Both the position numbers and the translations under genes were made by a program. This document shows positions 1 to 6,553 of a stretch of DNA of 8,604 nt, piece after piece. The DNA is taken from the NCBI GenBank assembly GCA_003661605.2, contig QMWL02000028.1, positions 1-8,604 on the forward strand. The letters run 5' to 3'. Numbering within the stretch: the first letter of the stretch is position 1; every line of letters begins with the position of its first letter. The notes beneath the pieces were generated by a model. The model was not told where the DNA came from. It saw nothing but the letters and a program-made list of their open reading frames with translations, and ran no database searches. The stretch comes from an archaeon. Its GTDB lineage: Archaea; Thermoproteota; QMWL01.

Positions 1-76
1 GTACGGGACGGCGTTCAACTAACTCGGCAGCTTCTACCGCAGTTTCGTCCGTTGGAGGGGGTGGTGCGAATGCCAT
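1..76 (-). CDS. Probable start of a downstream co-transcribed gene, cut by the left edge
   Basis: Seen: an ATG lies at 76-74 on the minus strand, 4 bases after the TAA stop of the FAD oxidoreductase, and the frame stays open for 25 codons to the window edge. The N-terminus reads MAFAPPPPTDETAVEAAELV and then continues; it is proline-rich and then acidic and helical-looking. About half of its codons begin with G, as real coding frames usually do, and more than in the competing plus-strand frame over the same bases. There is no clear Shine-Dalgarno sequence, so translation would rest on stop-start coupling. Inferred: this is the second gene of an operon with the oxidoreductase. In related operons that place is often taken by an iron-sulfur (GlcF/HdrD-like) partner, but no cysteine motif is visible in these few residues, so I assign no function. 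An open frame this short could also be chance. Confidence 0.42.
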   Translation of the reverse strand, partial: MAFAPPPPTDETAVEAAELVERRPV

Positions 77-80
77 CGCA

Positions 81-1565
81 TTAGGGTTTAGGCTGCTCTG
101 TTAAGTTTTCGCGAATCCAGCGGCTACGCCACTTCTTACCGGGGTTAAGAACCGCATGGGGGTCAAAGACCCGCTTGATAGCTAGCATTAGATCGAGTGC
201 ATCGCCGTGCTCGATGCGGTTGAATCCACCGAGACGATCTCCATCACCGATGTACGTAGACATAGTACCCTCGAGACGTACAGCCAGTTCGCTCATCTCG
301 CGAACGTAGGCATAGAACCTCTCCACACTCGATGGGTCTGATTCGTTGACGTAGACAGCGAAGCTGATGCTGGGACTAATTCGGTTAGGAGCTTCATTGT
401 AGATGTTCATCCCGATGATGCGGAGCTTATGGCGCTGCGTGCACTCGGTGAAGAAGCGGTGTGCATCCTCTAGACGACCAACAGGAATGCCTAAATCTGC
501 CGCGCCGAACTTCTCGCGTCTTTGGCTATCAGGCCATTTTTGCTTGAAGGGCTCGAAAGCGAGTGTATGCTTGCTTGCCCACCAGCTCTCTACGATTTCT
601 TGCTCTCTGACACGGCGACCGCCGAAGCGGCGGAAGATGTGTGAAAGGTAGCGTGCGTGGAATCTAACAACCTTAGGATCGCCTGCTATCGAGAGCCCTA
701 CAATTGCCTTCGCCCACTCAGGGATGGAGGGCTCTTGACCGTATTTAGTTCGATAAGCGTGTGTGTAGAAGTGTAGGCGGTAACGATCACCGATGTTTGC
801 AGACTCTATGGGAATTCCGGCGCGAATCGCTTCCTCTATGGCGCGGACGGCCTTATCGATGCTGGGGAATACGTACATGAGCACCGCACGAGAGCGTGGT
901 TTGGGATAGATGGCGAGAGTTACCTCCGTTATGATTGCGAGCGTTCCTTCGGACCCGATGAGCAGCCAGTGTAGCTTGTATCCGGTGGAGGAGCAGTGGG
1001 CTTTCCGATGCCCTAGGCGCAGGATACGACCGTCTCCGGTAACGACTACCACGTTAAGGAGGTGAGTTACGATCTTTCCGTACCGGATGCCAAATGTACT
1101 GTCGTTATCGCAGGCGATTGCTGCACCTATGGTTGAAGCGGGCTTGCTCTCAGGGTCGTGGGGAAACCAGTACCCGTAGGGTTCAAGAGCTTCGTTTATC
1201 TTCTCTATCGTAATACCCGCCTGTACACGTATGACGCGGTTGGGTATGTCTATCTCCAGAACACGATTCATGGACTTCATGTCAATGATCACGGTGTTTT
1301 CCTCGAGGGGAACAGCACCACCACCCATTCCAGTACCGCCTCCAAAGGGTATCACGACAAACTCCATCTGGTTTGCGAGTCGGACAACCGTAGCGACATC
1401 CTCAGTTGAGCTGGGTAAGACTACAGCAATGGGTAGGTATGCTATGGTTTCGGGACGAGGGGACCAGTCGCGACTATAGGGCATTAGATCAGGAAGCTCG
1501 TGAAGCACCTTCTCAGGGCCTAAGGCGTCGATGAGCGCGCGAGTAATTTCCTCACTTGATGCCAC
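81..1565 (-). CDS. FAD-binding oxidoreductase (GlcD / D-lactate dehydrogenase superfamily, PCMH/VAO fold)
   Basis: A 494-residue flavoprotein expected to oxidise a 2-hydroxy acid or similar alcohol with FAD and pass electrons on; the substrate is unknown. The FAD-binding PCMH domain spans about residues 40-222. It has the glycine-rich pyrophosphate loop FGGGTGMGGGAVP (74-86), the segment DPESKPASTIGAAIA (137-151) followed by a conserved-type YG (162-163), and the signature GSEGTLAIITEVTLAIYPKP (204-223). The C-terminal FAD-oxidase domain spans about 225-478 and ends in the typical FDPHAVLNPGKKW (467-479). Length is normal for the family. No signal peptide or membrane helix is visible, so it is probably cytosolic. 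The start is GTG at 1565: an in-frame stop lies 8 codons upstream (1587-1589) and no ATG lies between. There is no good Shine-Dalgarno. Oddity: the usual His-rich GHxGDGNxH and EHGxG motifs of the C-terminal domain are not recognisable (positions 385-397 and 433-447). Family assignment is firm; glycolate, lactate or 2-hydroxyglutarate specificity is not claimed. Confidence 0.9.
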   Translation of the reverse strand: MASSEEITRALIDALGPEKVLHELPDLMPYSRDWSPRPETIAYLPIAVVLPSSTEDVATVVRLANQMEFVVIPFGGGTGMGGGAVPLEENTVIIDMKSMNRVLEIDIPNRVIRVQAGITIEKINEALEPYGYWFPHDPESKPASTIGAAIACDNDSTFGIRYGKIVTHLLNVVVVTGDGRILRLGHRKAHCSSTGYKLHWLLIGSEGTLAIITEVTLAIYPKPRSRAVLMYVFPSIDKAVRAIEEAIRAGIPIESANIGDRYRLHFYTHAYRTKYGQEPSIPEWAKAIVGLSIAGDPKVVRFHARYLSHIFRRFGGRRVREQEIVESWWASKHTLAFEPFKQKWPDSQRREKFGAADLGIPVGRLEDAHRFFTECTQRHKLRIIGMNIYNEAPNRISPSISFAVYVNESDPSSVERFYAYVREMSELAVRLEGTMSTYIGDGDRLGGFNRIEHGDALDLMLAIKRVFDPHAVLNPGKKWRSRWIRENLTEQPKP

Positions 1566-1636
1566 GCTGCCGCTTCGTGGACTGATTTAGTGTTTGAGAA
1601 ACAAAGCCTTTAGATAAAGAAGTAGGAAGGCTCGCA
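1566..1636. promoter_or_regulatory. Divergent intergenic promoter region
   Basis: These 71 bases separate two divergently transcribed start codons, the GTG of the oxidoreductase and the ATG of the surface protein, so both promoters must lie here or inside the genes. The region contains one clear TATA-like element (1609-1618) and AT-rich flanks. The minus-strand side shows only a weaker AT-rich stretch around 1584-1597. I see no inverted repeat strong enough to call an operator. Confidence 0.6.
1609..1618 (+). promoter_or_regulatory. TATA box (TTTAGATAAA) for the surface-protein gene, possibly shared
   Basis: TTTAGATAAA is centred about 24 bases before the ATG at 1637. Archaeal TATA boxes sit roughly 26 bases before the transcription start, so transcription would begin almost at the ATG, which suggests a leaderless or near-leaderless mRNA. 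Read on the opposite strand the box is TTTATCTAAA, also TATA-like; a start near 1588 would give the oxidoreductase a leader of about 22 bases. A purine-rich stretch (ACAAAG) just upstream on the plus strand could act as the BRE. A weak GGAAGG at 1625-1630, 6 bases before the ATG, is the only Shine-Dalgarno-like sequence. Confidence 0.55.
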
Positions 1637-1708
1637 ATGAAACACGAGCTAGTCGTATGCATAATGCTCCTTATGCTGCTATTCCTAGTTCCAGTACAAA
1701 GCGCGGCT
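1637..1708 (+). other. Signal peptide of the surface protein (residues 1-24)
   Basis: The sequence starts MKHE and continues with an uninterrupted hydrophobic run (LVVCIMLLMLLFLVPV) and a small-residue cleavage region (QSAA) before the mature PWRT. This is a standard Sec-type signal. C8 lies inside the hydrophobic core rather than after it, so it is not a lipoprotein box. The exact cleavage site (after 22, 23 or 24) is not decidable by eye. Confidence 0.85.
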
Positions 1709-4700
1709 CCGTGGCGCACTTTACTACTTGCATCGGCTCCTACTAGCAAAGCGGAGACCCCGTCTTCGAAAGTGGGGGTAGGTGGATTCCCGAGAGCGCT
1801 TGGAGTCTCCATTGGGAGCTACAATGAGAGCCTTCGTGCTGTTGGCGTTGGGGGCAAGGTCTTCTGGGAAATAACAGGGATTGGAGATGGTGTGGAGATA
1901 CCCATCAATGTATCTACGCCGTGGCTACAGGGCTGCATCAACTTAACGGTACGGTATGCAAGGGGACACTTACCTGTCGAAGCATACTGGGCTGGCTGGC
2001 AAGAGCAACCTCTGGGGTTGAGTTTTGCGGTTCAGTTCGACACAACGACTGTTCCGGAGGCAGGAGTCGCAAAGGAAACACGCTGGCTTCTCGGCAACTT
2101 TAGCGACTACTTCTACGCATCGATCATCGCGAAACACGTTGAGAGAACGGTAGCTGGAATCTACCGTGTGTTTGCTGAAAGTGCTGTTGTGCAAAGCCAC
2201 ACGTTAACGGTTCTGGAGGGTTGGATGCCTCTATCGAAGCACGGGTTCTTCGATCTATATAGCCGAACACTGATTCTTCAGAGCTACTATGCTGAGATCG
2301 AATTCATCTCCTTCTGGCTTAATGAAAAGCCATGCAACCGCGTTACGATACGCTTAGTGACAGATGCAATAACAAACCCAGACGGATCATACACTTTGAG
2401 TGTATCAGGTGCATTAGGTGCTACTATTGTCCAGCGGTCTGAGGAGGCAACGAGAAGTAGCATTGAGGTTCAAGCACCTGGAGCGCATATTGTGGAGTTT
2501 ATCATACCTGATGCGGACTTCGTAGGATACAGTACGATTAAGGGGCAGCTTACCGCAGCCTACTCATCGATTAATGACATTCTACTGACGTACGGTTATG
2601 ACTGGAGAGAGGGATGTCCAGCGCCAATACTCGTTCATCGCATTATCGAGAATGGAGCAGGAGAGCGAACGTTAGGCTTCCTTGCGGGATACGTGAATGC
2701 TAGTGATGGGGCGGGTGAACAGCTAACGGAGCTACGTATGTACATCCTTATTGAAAACTTATCGGTACCTGGGGACGGCGTTCGCATTCAGGTTAACGAT
2801 ACAAAGGCGCTTTCTTTCCTAACGGAACAGCTTGGTGCTGAGCTGATTGAGGGAGATCCAGTTCAGTCCTTTTCCAGCGTACCCGATGGGCCTCGGCTCC
2901 TCTACGTGGTCAAGTTTAGGAGTGGGCAACAGGGTTGTTTCAAGCTTCCACCAGCAACTATCCTCTACTACTTGAATGGATCAGAGACGGACGTGTATAG
3001 GGCGACTACGCCCGATGTGCATATCTTCCTTAGAAAGTACGAGAGCTACATGGGTTGGGGACTGGGTCTCAGGCGCTACATATACCGGGTTGCAGGAATT
3101 CAGCACTCTGTAGAGGTTCAAAACAACACAGGCGCTATCGATCATGCCGTTGAATCGCAGCAGCTCTATGATGTGAGAATTCAGCTGCGCAACTACTTCG
3201 ACGTGGATGCGATCAACATTCAGGTATATCTGCGCACGGACTCCGGATGGCTATCGAGGTACCTGAGCCGGATTCCTGCGGGGGAGAACAGAACCGTTGA
3301 ATTTCTAGGGATTGAGTTATCGCGGGGTCTTAATGGATTCTGGAAAACGAATGAAAACATACTTGTATTTTATGCAAACGATACATGGACTCCAGACATT
3401 CCTACCGAGTTCTTCGCCATTACAGAGGAACCTGTCTACATAGTGACGCCACCTAACAGCTCCCTATCGATACCGTGGCTTCGGGTGACAAAAACTCTGA
3501 ACGTGTCGAGCATTGTAGATCTGAACCAAGCGATCAATGTAACTGTTTCCGTGACTAATGAACAATCGGGATGGACAGGCACAGTAGATCTAACGGAATA
3601 CCTACCACCTGGTGTTGAGCTGGTTTCCACAAGCGGGTGGTCACAGGACCCGGAGAACCCAACTATCCTGAGAGCACAGATTAACCTAGCACCATCTAGT
3701 CAGGAGAATATCTGGTATGTGGTCAGAGTCACCAGTCGAGAGATGCTTCTGTTTGCCACTACGAGCGCAGCGGTTCAGCCAGCTCCTGGCCTTAAGCCAG
3801 TACTGTTTCATAGCGAGTCATACTTGCGGTCTTCCGCAGTTACCGTTGAACGTAGCTGGAGGTGGTGGAGAAGCGATGATCCGCAGCTGCAGTACCGGTT
3901 CATTGTTAACATAACAGACCGCGTCACCAACCACGGCAATTCATCAATATACTTCGTGAACCTGGATGGAAGCTACGGTCTGCGCCTGGGGCAGGACTTT
4001 GATCTGATTGCAGGGTCTGTTTCTGCATCCTATACGGTGCTCAGACCCGGACAAGTTGTTGAGAACAACTTTACCATTGCATTTAGGCTATTTGCTGCGA
4101 ATGCCACGCCATTATGGGCTGCTGTGAGCTATCGAAGCGGGAATGTAACTTTCACCGGTGTTTCATCGAATATCGTGGCACCAGCTTTGTCGAACCAGCC
4201 CCTCTCAGTTACGAAGAGCATAACACCCGTTCCTGAAGCAACGAAGCCCGTTTTCCAAATAACCTTAGTTCTTACGAGCCAAGCCAATGTAACACTCAGG
4301 GAAGTGCATGTAATCGATCACTTTGATCCGAACTTGTGGACACTTCTCGAGGGCGATTACAATACCTCCTCCCCGAGTTTAGGAACAGTAGAGTGGGTGT
4401 TAAGCGACGTTGAGCCGGGTGACCAGCGCATCATGACCTACATGCTTCTACTGTCTAATGGCACAGAAGCGCAACCAGGAGAGACTCGAGAGTACATGCT
4501 ACCCTCTGCTACCGCAGAGTACACACCTCTCCCAGATTGGCCGCTTAACGCGTCATCTAACACAGTATCGGTTACAATATCGTATCCAACGTTGATAATT
4601 GCAAAGACGGTAGAAGAGCGTACGACGAGCCCTGATACAGTGCTCTACGAAGTAACAATTAGCGTTGCGAATCTCGGCGACTACACAGTGGATAATGCTA

Positions 4701-6526
4701 CTGCGGTGAGCAAGCTCGAAGAACATTTTGAGTTCTACAAGGCTGAGGAGGGTATGGTTGTAGCTAGCGATGGTCTAGTGACAGCGTTTCTTGGGTCCGT
4801 AGATCCTAATGGAACAGCCGTTGCAAAGTACCTTCTAAAGCTGAAGCTGCTTCCGGAGAACATAACCGAACCCGGTAAGTATGTATACTGGTTTACGGGT
4901 GCGAATGTTAGTTACCGATTCCTTAACCTGACCCTACAATCATCCTGCGGTCCCTACCCAGCTTATCTTCAGGTTCCTGAAGCGAGTGTCGTCAAGGAAG
5001 TAACTCCTGATTATAGCGACCCGACAGCAGTCCGATATAAAGTCACGATTTACGTCTCTAACCTCGGCAATTACACCATCAACAACGTGGAAGTTCTAAC
5101 GGCGCTGGAGCCCGACTTCCAGCTTGAGGAGTTTGATCCGAACATAGTACGGCTCATAGATACAACCATAGCCATCGACCTCGATAGCGTTGCACCAGGG
5201 ACTACAGCCTCTACCTCCTTCACGATCAGAATGGTCAATATACCAGCAGCGTGGTCCCGCCCAGGGCGCTGGTACTATAACTTTACAGCGGCAAATGCAA
5301 CTTACGTATTCGCTAACCGAGCCCTTTACGCGAACGCATCAGGACCTTCAGCAGCAATCGACATTCCACACCTTACGGCTGTTAAGGAGGGTGTAGATCT
5401 GATGAGAAGCGACGCTGTTGCATACAGCATTACAGTAACTGTTCGAAATCCTGGACCGTGGGCGGTTCAACAAGTGCTAATCAGCGATACTCCGCCTGAG
5501 GGAATTGAAACCGTAACCGCGGCTCACAGCATGATTAACGTGCTATACCCTGATGCAAGCGAGACGTTACAGTATGAGGCGCGGATGAACGTCCCCGGCA
5601 ACTACAGCTGGGAAGCAAAGATAGTCTACCAGTTTGTGAACCGGTACTACGAAGTAGAGAGCAACAGTATATGGATGAATGTCTCCCTTCCGATCATTTC
5701 GGTCGAGAAGATCGTGGATCCAGTAGCTGGTGTAAGTATCGAAACGGTATTCACGATAGCGGTCACCGTGAGTAACCATGGTCCCACATTCTCTGTGTTC
5801 AACGTTCAACTAAACGATACTCTTCCAGAGGGTGTAACGCTATACTCAGGAACGACCTTCCAGCAAGTCCAAGAGATTGGTGTAGACCAGGTGTATGTGT
5901 TTACCTACAACATAACTGCTATTGAAGCAGGATACATAACCCTGCCTCCTGCAAAGATTTCACTCAGCTTCCGCGGACTCTTACTTAACTATACGACAAA
6001 TAGTGTGATCGTAGAGGTAGCGCCCTCCCTTGAGTTAGTGAAGGAAGCGTATCCGAGCCGTGTTTCAGTTGGTGAAGCAGTAGAAGTACGTGTAAGGCTC
6101 TACAATCCAAGCAACGTAACGGTGACAAATGTCACTCTAAGCGATCAAGTACCCTATGGCTTTAAACTGCTGAGTCCAGCAAGCGCGCTATCGAACTACA
6201 CGGAGGCACTTGGTCCAGGAAAGTCGTTAACGCTACACTACATGATCGTTCCCACTTCTGAGGGATCGTTCGAGCTACCATCTCCGATTGCCTACTACGA
6301 CTTCGGAACCCAGTTGGGCATCACTACAGAGGGGAATACAGCAATTGTAACTGTGACAGCACCACCGAAGGGACCACCTTGGTTGTTCATTGGCATTGTC
6401 GTAGCCGTTGTAGCAGGTGTTGCGGGTGCAATGGTAGTGCTATATAAGAAGGGGCGGCTACAGCCCCTGATTGAACGTTTGAAGCGCTTGTTCCGTAAGG
6501 AGGAGGAATTACTTCTTCCTCCCTAG
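1637..6526 (+). CDS. Giant secreted, membrane-anchored surface glycoprotein with eight DUF11-like repeats
   Basis: A 1629-residue protein expected on the outer face of the cell membrane. Residues 1-24 are a signal peptide: short MKHE head, hydrophobic core 5-20, likely cleavage around 22-24. Residues about 25-600 resemble no family I recognise; 360-460 and 505-600 look beta-rich and Ig-like. Residues 615-1575 form eight DUF11-like beta-sandwich repeats, with motifs such as VTVSNxG and DTLPEGV. Residues 1582-1602 are one transmembrane helix, followed by a 27-residue basic tail that is probably cytosolic. About forty N-x-S/T sequons lie outside the membrane, and cysteine is rare (C8, C100, C233, C327, C434, C1104). 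The ATG at 1637 is the first possible start after an in-frame stop at 1595-1597 and gives a proper signal peptide. It is a lone gene, divergent from the oxidoreductase and convergent with the polymerase. Inferred role: S-layer stalk, adhesin or other cell-envelope component. No enzymatic motif was seen. Confidence 0.9.
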   Translation: MKHELVVCIMLLMLLFLVPVQSAAPWRTLLLASAPTSKAETPSSKVGVGGFPRALGVSIGSYNESLRAVGVGGKVFWEITGIGDGVEIPINVSTPWLQGCINLTVRYARGHLPVEAYWAGWQEQPLGLSFAVQFDTTTVPEAGVAKETRWLLGNFSDYFYASIIAKHVERTVAGIYRVFAESAVVQSHTLTVLEGWMPLSKHGFFDLYSRTLILQSYYAEIEFISFWLNEKPCNRVTIRLVTDAITNPDGSYTLSVSGALGATIVQRSEEATRSSIEVQAPGAHIVEFIIPDADFVGYSTIKGQLTAAYSSINDILLTYGYDWREGCPAPILVHRIIENGAGERTLGFLAGYVNASDGAGEQLTELRMYILIENLSVPGDGVRIQVNDTKALSFLTEQLGAELIEGDPVQSFSSVPDGPRLLYVVKFRSGQQGCFKLPPATILYYLNGSETDVYRATTPDVHIFLRKYESYMGWGLGLRRYIYRVAGIQHSVEVQNNTGAIDHAVESQQLYDVRIQLRNYFDVDAINIQVYLRTDSGWLSRYLSRIPAGENRTVEFLGIELSRGLNGFWKTNENILVFYANDTWTPDIPTEFFAITEEPVYIVTPPNSSLSIPWLRVTKTLNVSSIVDLNQAINVTVSVTNEQSGWTGTVDLTEYLPPGVELVSTSGWSQDPENPTILRAQINLAPSSQENIWYVVRVTSREMLLFATTSAAVQPAPGLKPVLFHSESYLRSSAVTVERSWRWWRSDDPQLQYRFIVNITDRVTNHGNSSIYFVNLDGSYGLRLGQDFDLIAGSVSASYTVLRPGQVVENNFTIAFRLFAANATPLWAAVSYRSGNVTFTGVSSNIVAPALSNQPLSVTKSITPVPEATKPVFQITLVLTSQANVTLREVHVIDHFDPNLWTLLEGDYNTSSPSLGTVEWVLSDVEPGDQRIMTYMLLLSNGTEAQPGETREYMLPSATAEYTPLPDWPLNASSNTVSVTISYPTLIIAKTVEERTTSPDTVLYEVTISVANLGDYTVDNATAVSKLEEHFEFYKAEEGMVVASDGLVTAFLGSVDPNGTAVAKYLLKLKLLPENITEPGKYVYWFTGANVSYRFLNLTLQSSCGPYPAYLQVPEASVVKEVTPDYSDPTAVRYKVTIYVSNLGNYTINNVEVLTALEPDFQLEEFDPNIVRLIDTTIAIDLDSVAPGTTASTSFTIRMVNIPAAWSRPGRWYYNFTAANATYVFANRALYANASGPSAAIDIPHLTAVKEGVDLMRSDAVAYSITVTVRNPGPWAVQQVLISDTPPEGIETVTAAHSMINVLYPDASETLQYEARMNVPGNYSWEAKIVYQFVNRYYEVESNSIWMNVSLPIISVEKIVDPVAGVSIETVFTIAVTVSNHGPTFSVFNVQLNDTLPEGVTLYSGTTFQQVQEIGVDQVYVFTYNITAIEAGYITLPPAKISLSFRGLLLNYTTNSVIVEVAPSLELVKEAYPSRVSVGEAVEVRVRLYNPSNVTVTNVTLSDQVPYGFKLLSPASALSNYTEALGPGKSLTLHYMIVPTSEGSFELPSPIAYYDFGTQLGITTEGNTAIVTVTAPPKGPPWLFIGIVVAVVAGVAGAMVVLYKKGRLQPLIERLKRLFRKEEELLLPP
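3479..6361 (+). repeat. Array of eight diverged DUF11-like protein repeats (residues 615-1575)
   Basis: Each unit opens with a pattern like hxVxKxV, then a YxVTVxNxG strand, then a DxLPxG turn, and later an often glycine- or proline-marked strand pair. Approximate residue ranges are 615-715, 735-850, 856-980, 985-1112, 1116-1243, 1245-1349, 1353-1460 and 1464-1575. The anchor lysine of each unit falls at 619, 739 (Arg), 860, 990, 1120, 1250, 1358 and 1469. The second unit is the most diverged. The last three fit the DUF11 consensus best, with DTPPEGI, DTLPEGV and DQVPYGF. DUF11 modules are known from bacterial and archaeal surface proteins, where they act as spacers. The repeats are seen at protein level; at DNA level they are well diverged, so this is an old duplication series. 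Confidence 0.8.
4589..5365 (+). repeat. Closest repeat pair in the array (units 4 and 5, residues 985-1243)
   Basis: Units 4 and 5 are the most alike. VTISVANLGDYTVDN matches VTIYVSNLGNYTINN, and EPGKYVYWFTGANVSYRF matches RPGRWYYNFTAANATYVF, at the same offset of 130 residues (390 bases). Both carry sequons at the equivalent ANVS/ANAT site. The DNA of the two units is clearly diverged, so they are not a recent copy. Confidence 0.7.
6380..6442 (+). other. C-terminal transmembrane anchor of the surface protein (residues 1582-1602)
   Basis: A 21-residue hydrophobic helix runs from WLFIGIVVA to GAMVVL. It is preceded by the proline-rich linker PPKGPP and followed by positive charges (KKGR, then ERLKRLFRK). 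The positive-inside rule puts the repeats outside the cell and the 27-residue tail inside. The tail is amphipathic and ends EEELLLPP. Confidence 0.88.
6499..6522 (+). other. Perfect-length hairpin at the 3' end of the surface-protein gene
   Basis: GGAGGAGGAA (6499-6508) pairs with TTCTTCCTCC (6513-6522) around a TTAC loop, giving a 10-base-pair stem with one G-T wobble. The hairpin encodes the last residues EEELLLPP and ends two bases before the TAG stop. It could help define the mRNA 3' end of this gene, or of the convergent polymerase gene read from the other strand. A chance origin from the purine-rich Glu codons followed by Leu/Pro codons cannot be excluded. Confidence 0.5.
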
Positions 6527-6532
6527 GTAGCC

Positions 6533-6553
6533 AACCTCCGGTGGCGGTTTTTT
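6533..6553 (+). terminator. T-run terminator of the surface-protein gene
   Basis: Six T residues (6548-6553) lie 21 bases after the TAG stop, and U-tracts are the usual archaeal termination signal. Just before them, AACC (6533-6536) can pair with GGTT (6546-6549), and CC (6538-6539) with GG (6543-6544), around a T-C mismatch; this is a short, weak stem. The T-run overlaps the complement of the polymerase TAA stop (6552-6554), so the two convergent genes share these bases. No comparable T-run for the polymerase transcript is seen on the minus strand within the intergenic 25 bases. Confidence 0.6.

Noticed and set aside
1..84. Plus-strand frame open from base 1 to a TAG at 82-84, a possible tail of a convergent gene
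   Set aside because: Its codons look less coding-like (fewer G-first codons) than the minus-strand frame over the same bases, which also begins with an ATG next to the upstream stop. It cannot be fully excluded.
403..651. Plus-strand 82-codon frame antisense to the oxidoreductase
   Set aside because: It is Cys/Ser/Arg-rich with no domain signal and opposes a well-supported coding frame.
1658..1660. Cys8 of the surface protein as a lipoprotein attachment site
   Set aside because: It lies in the middle of the hydrophobic signal core, not after it, and the protein already has a C-terminal membrane anchor.
1552..1812. Minus-strand 86-codon frame spanning the divergent promoter
   Set aside because: It is out of frame with the oxidoreductase, overlaps the starts of both genes and the TATA box, and lies antisense to the signal peptide region; it is a shadow frame.
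3479..6361. Repeat array as DNA tandem repeats or a CRISPR-like structure
   Set aside because: The repetition is at protein level with strongly diverged DNA, units of 108-130 codons, and a continuous open frame.
6497..6508. Strong Shine-Dalgarno-like AAGGAGGAGGAA near the end of the surface-protein gene
   Set aside because: No start codon with a meaningful frame follows; the nearest GTG (6541) stops after four codons. The bases are explained by Lys-Glu codons and the hairpin.
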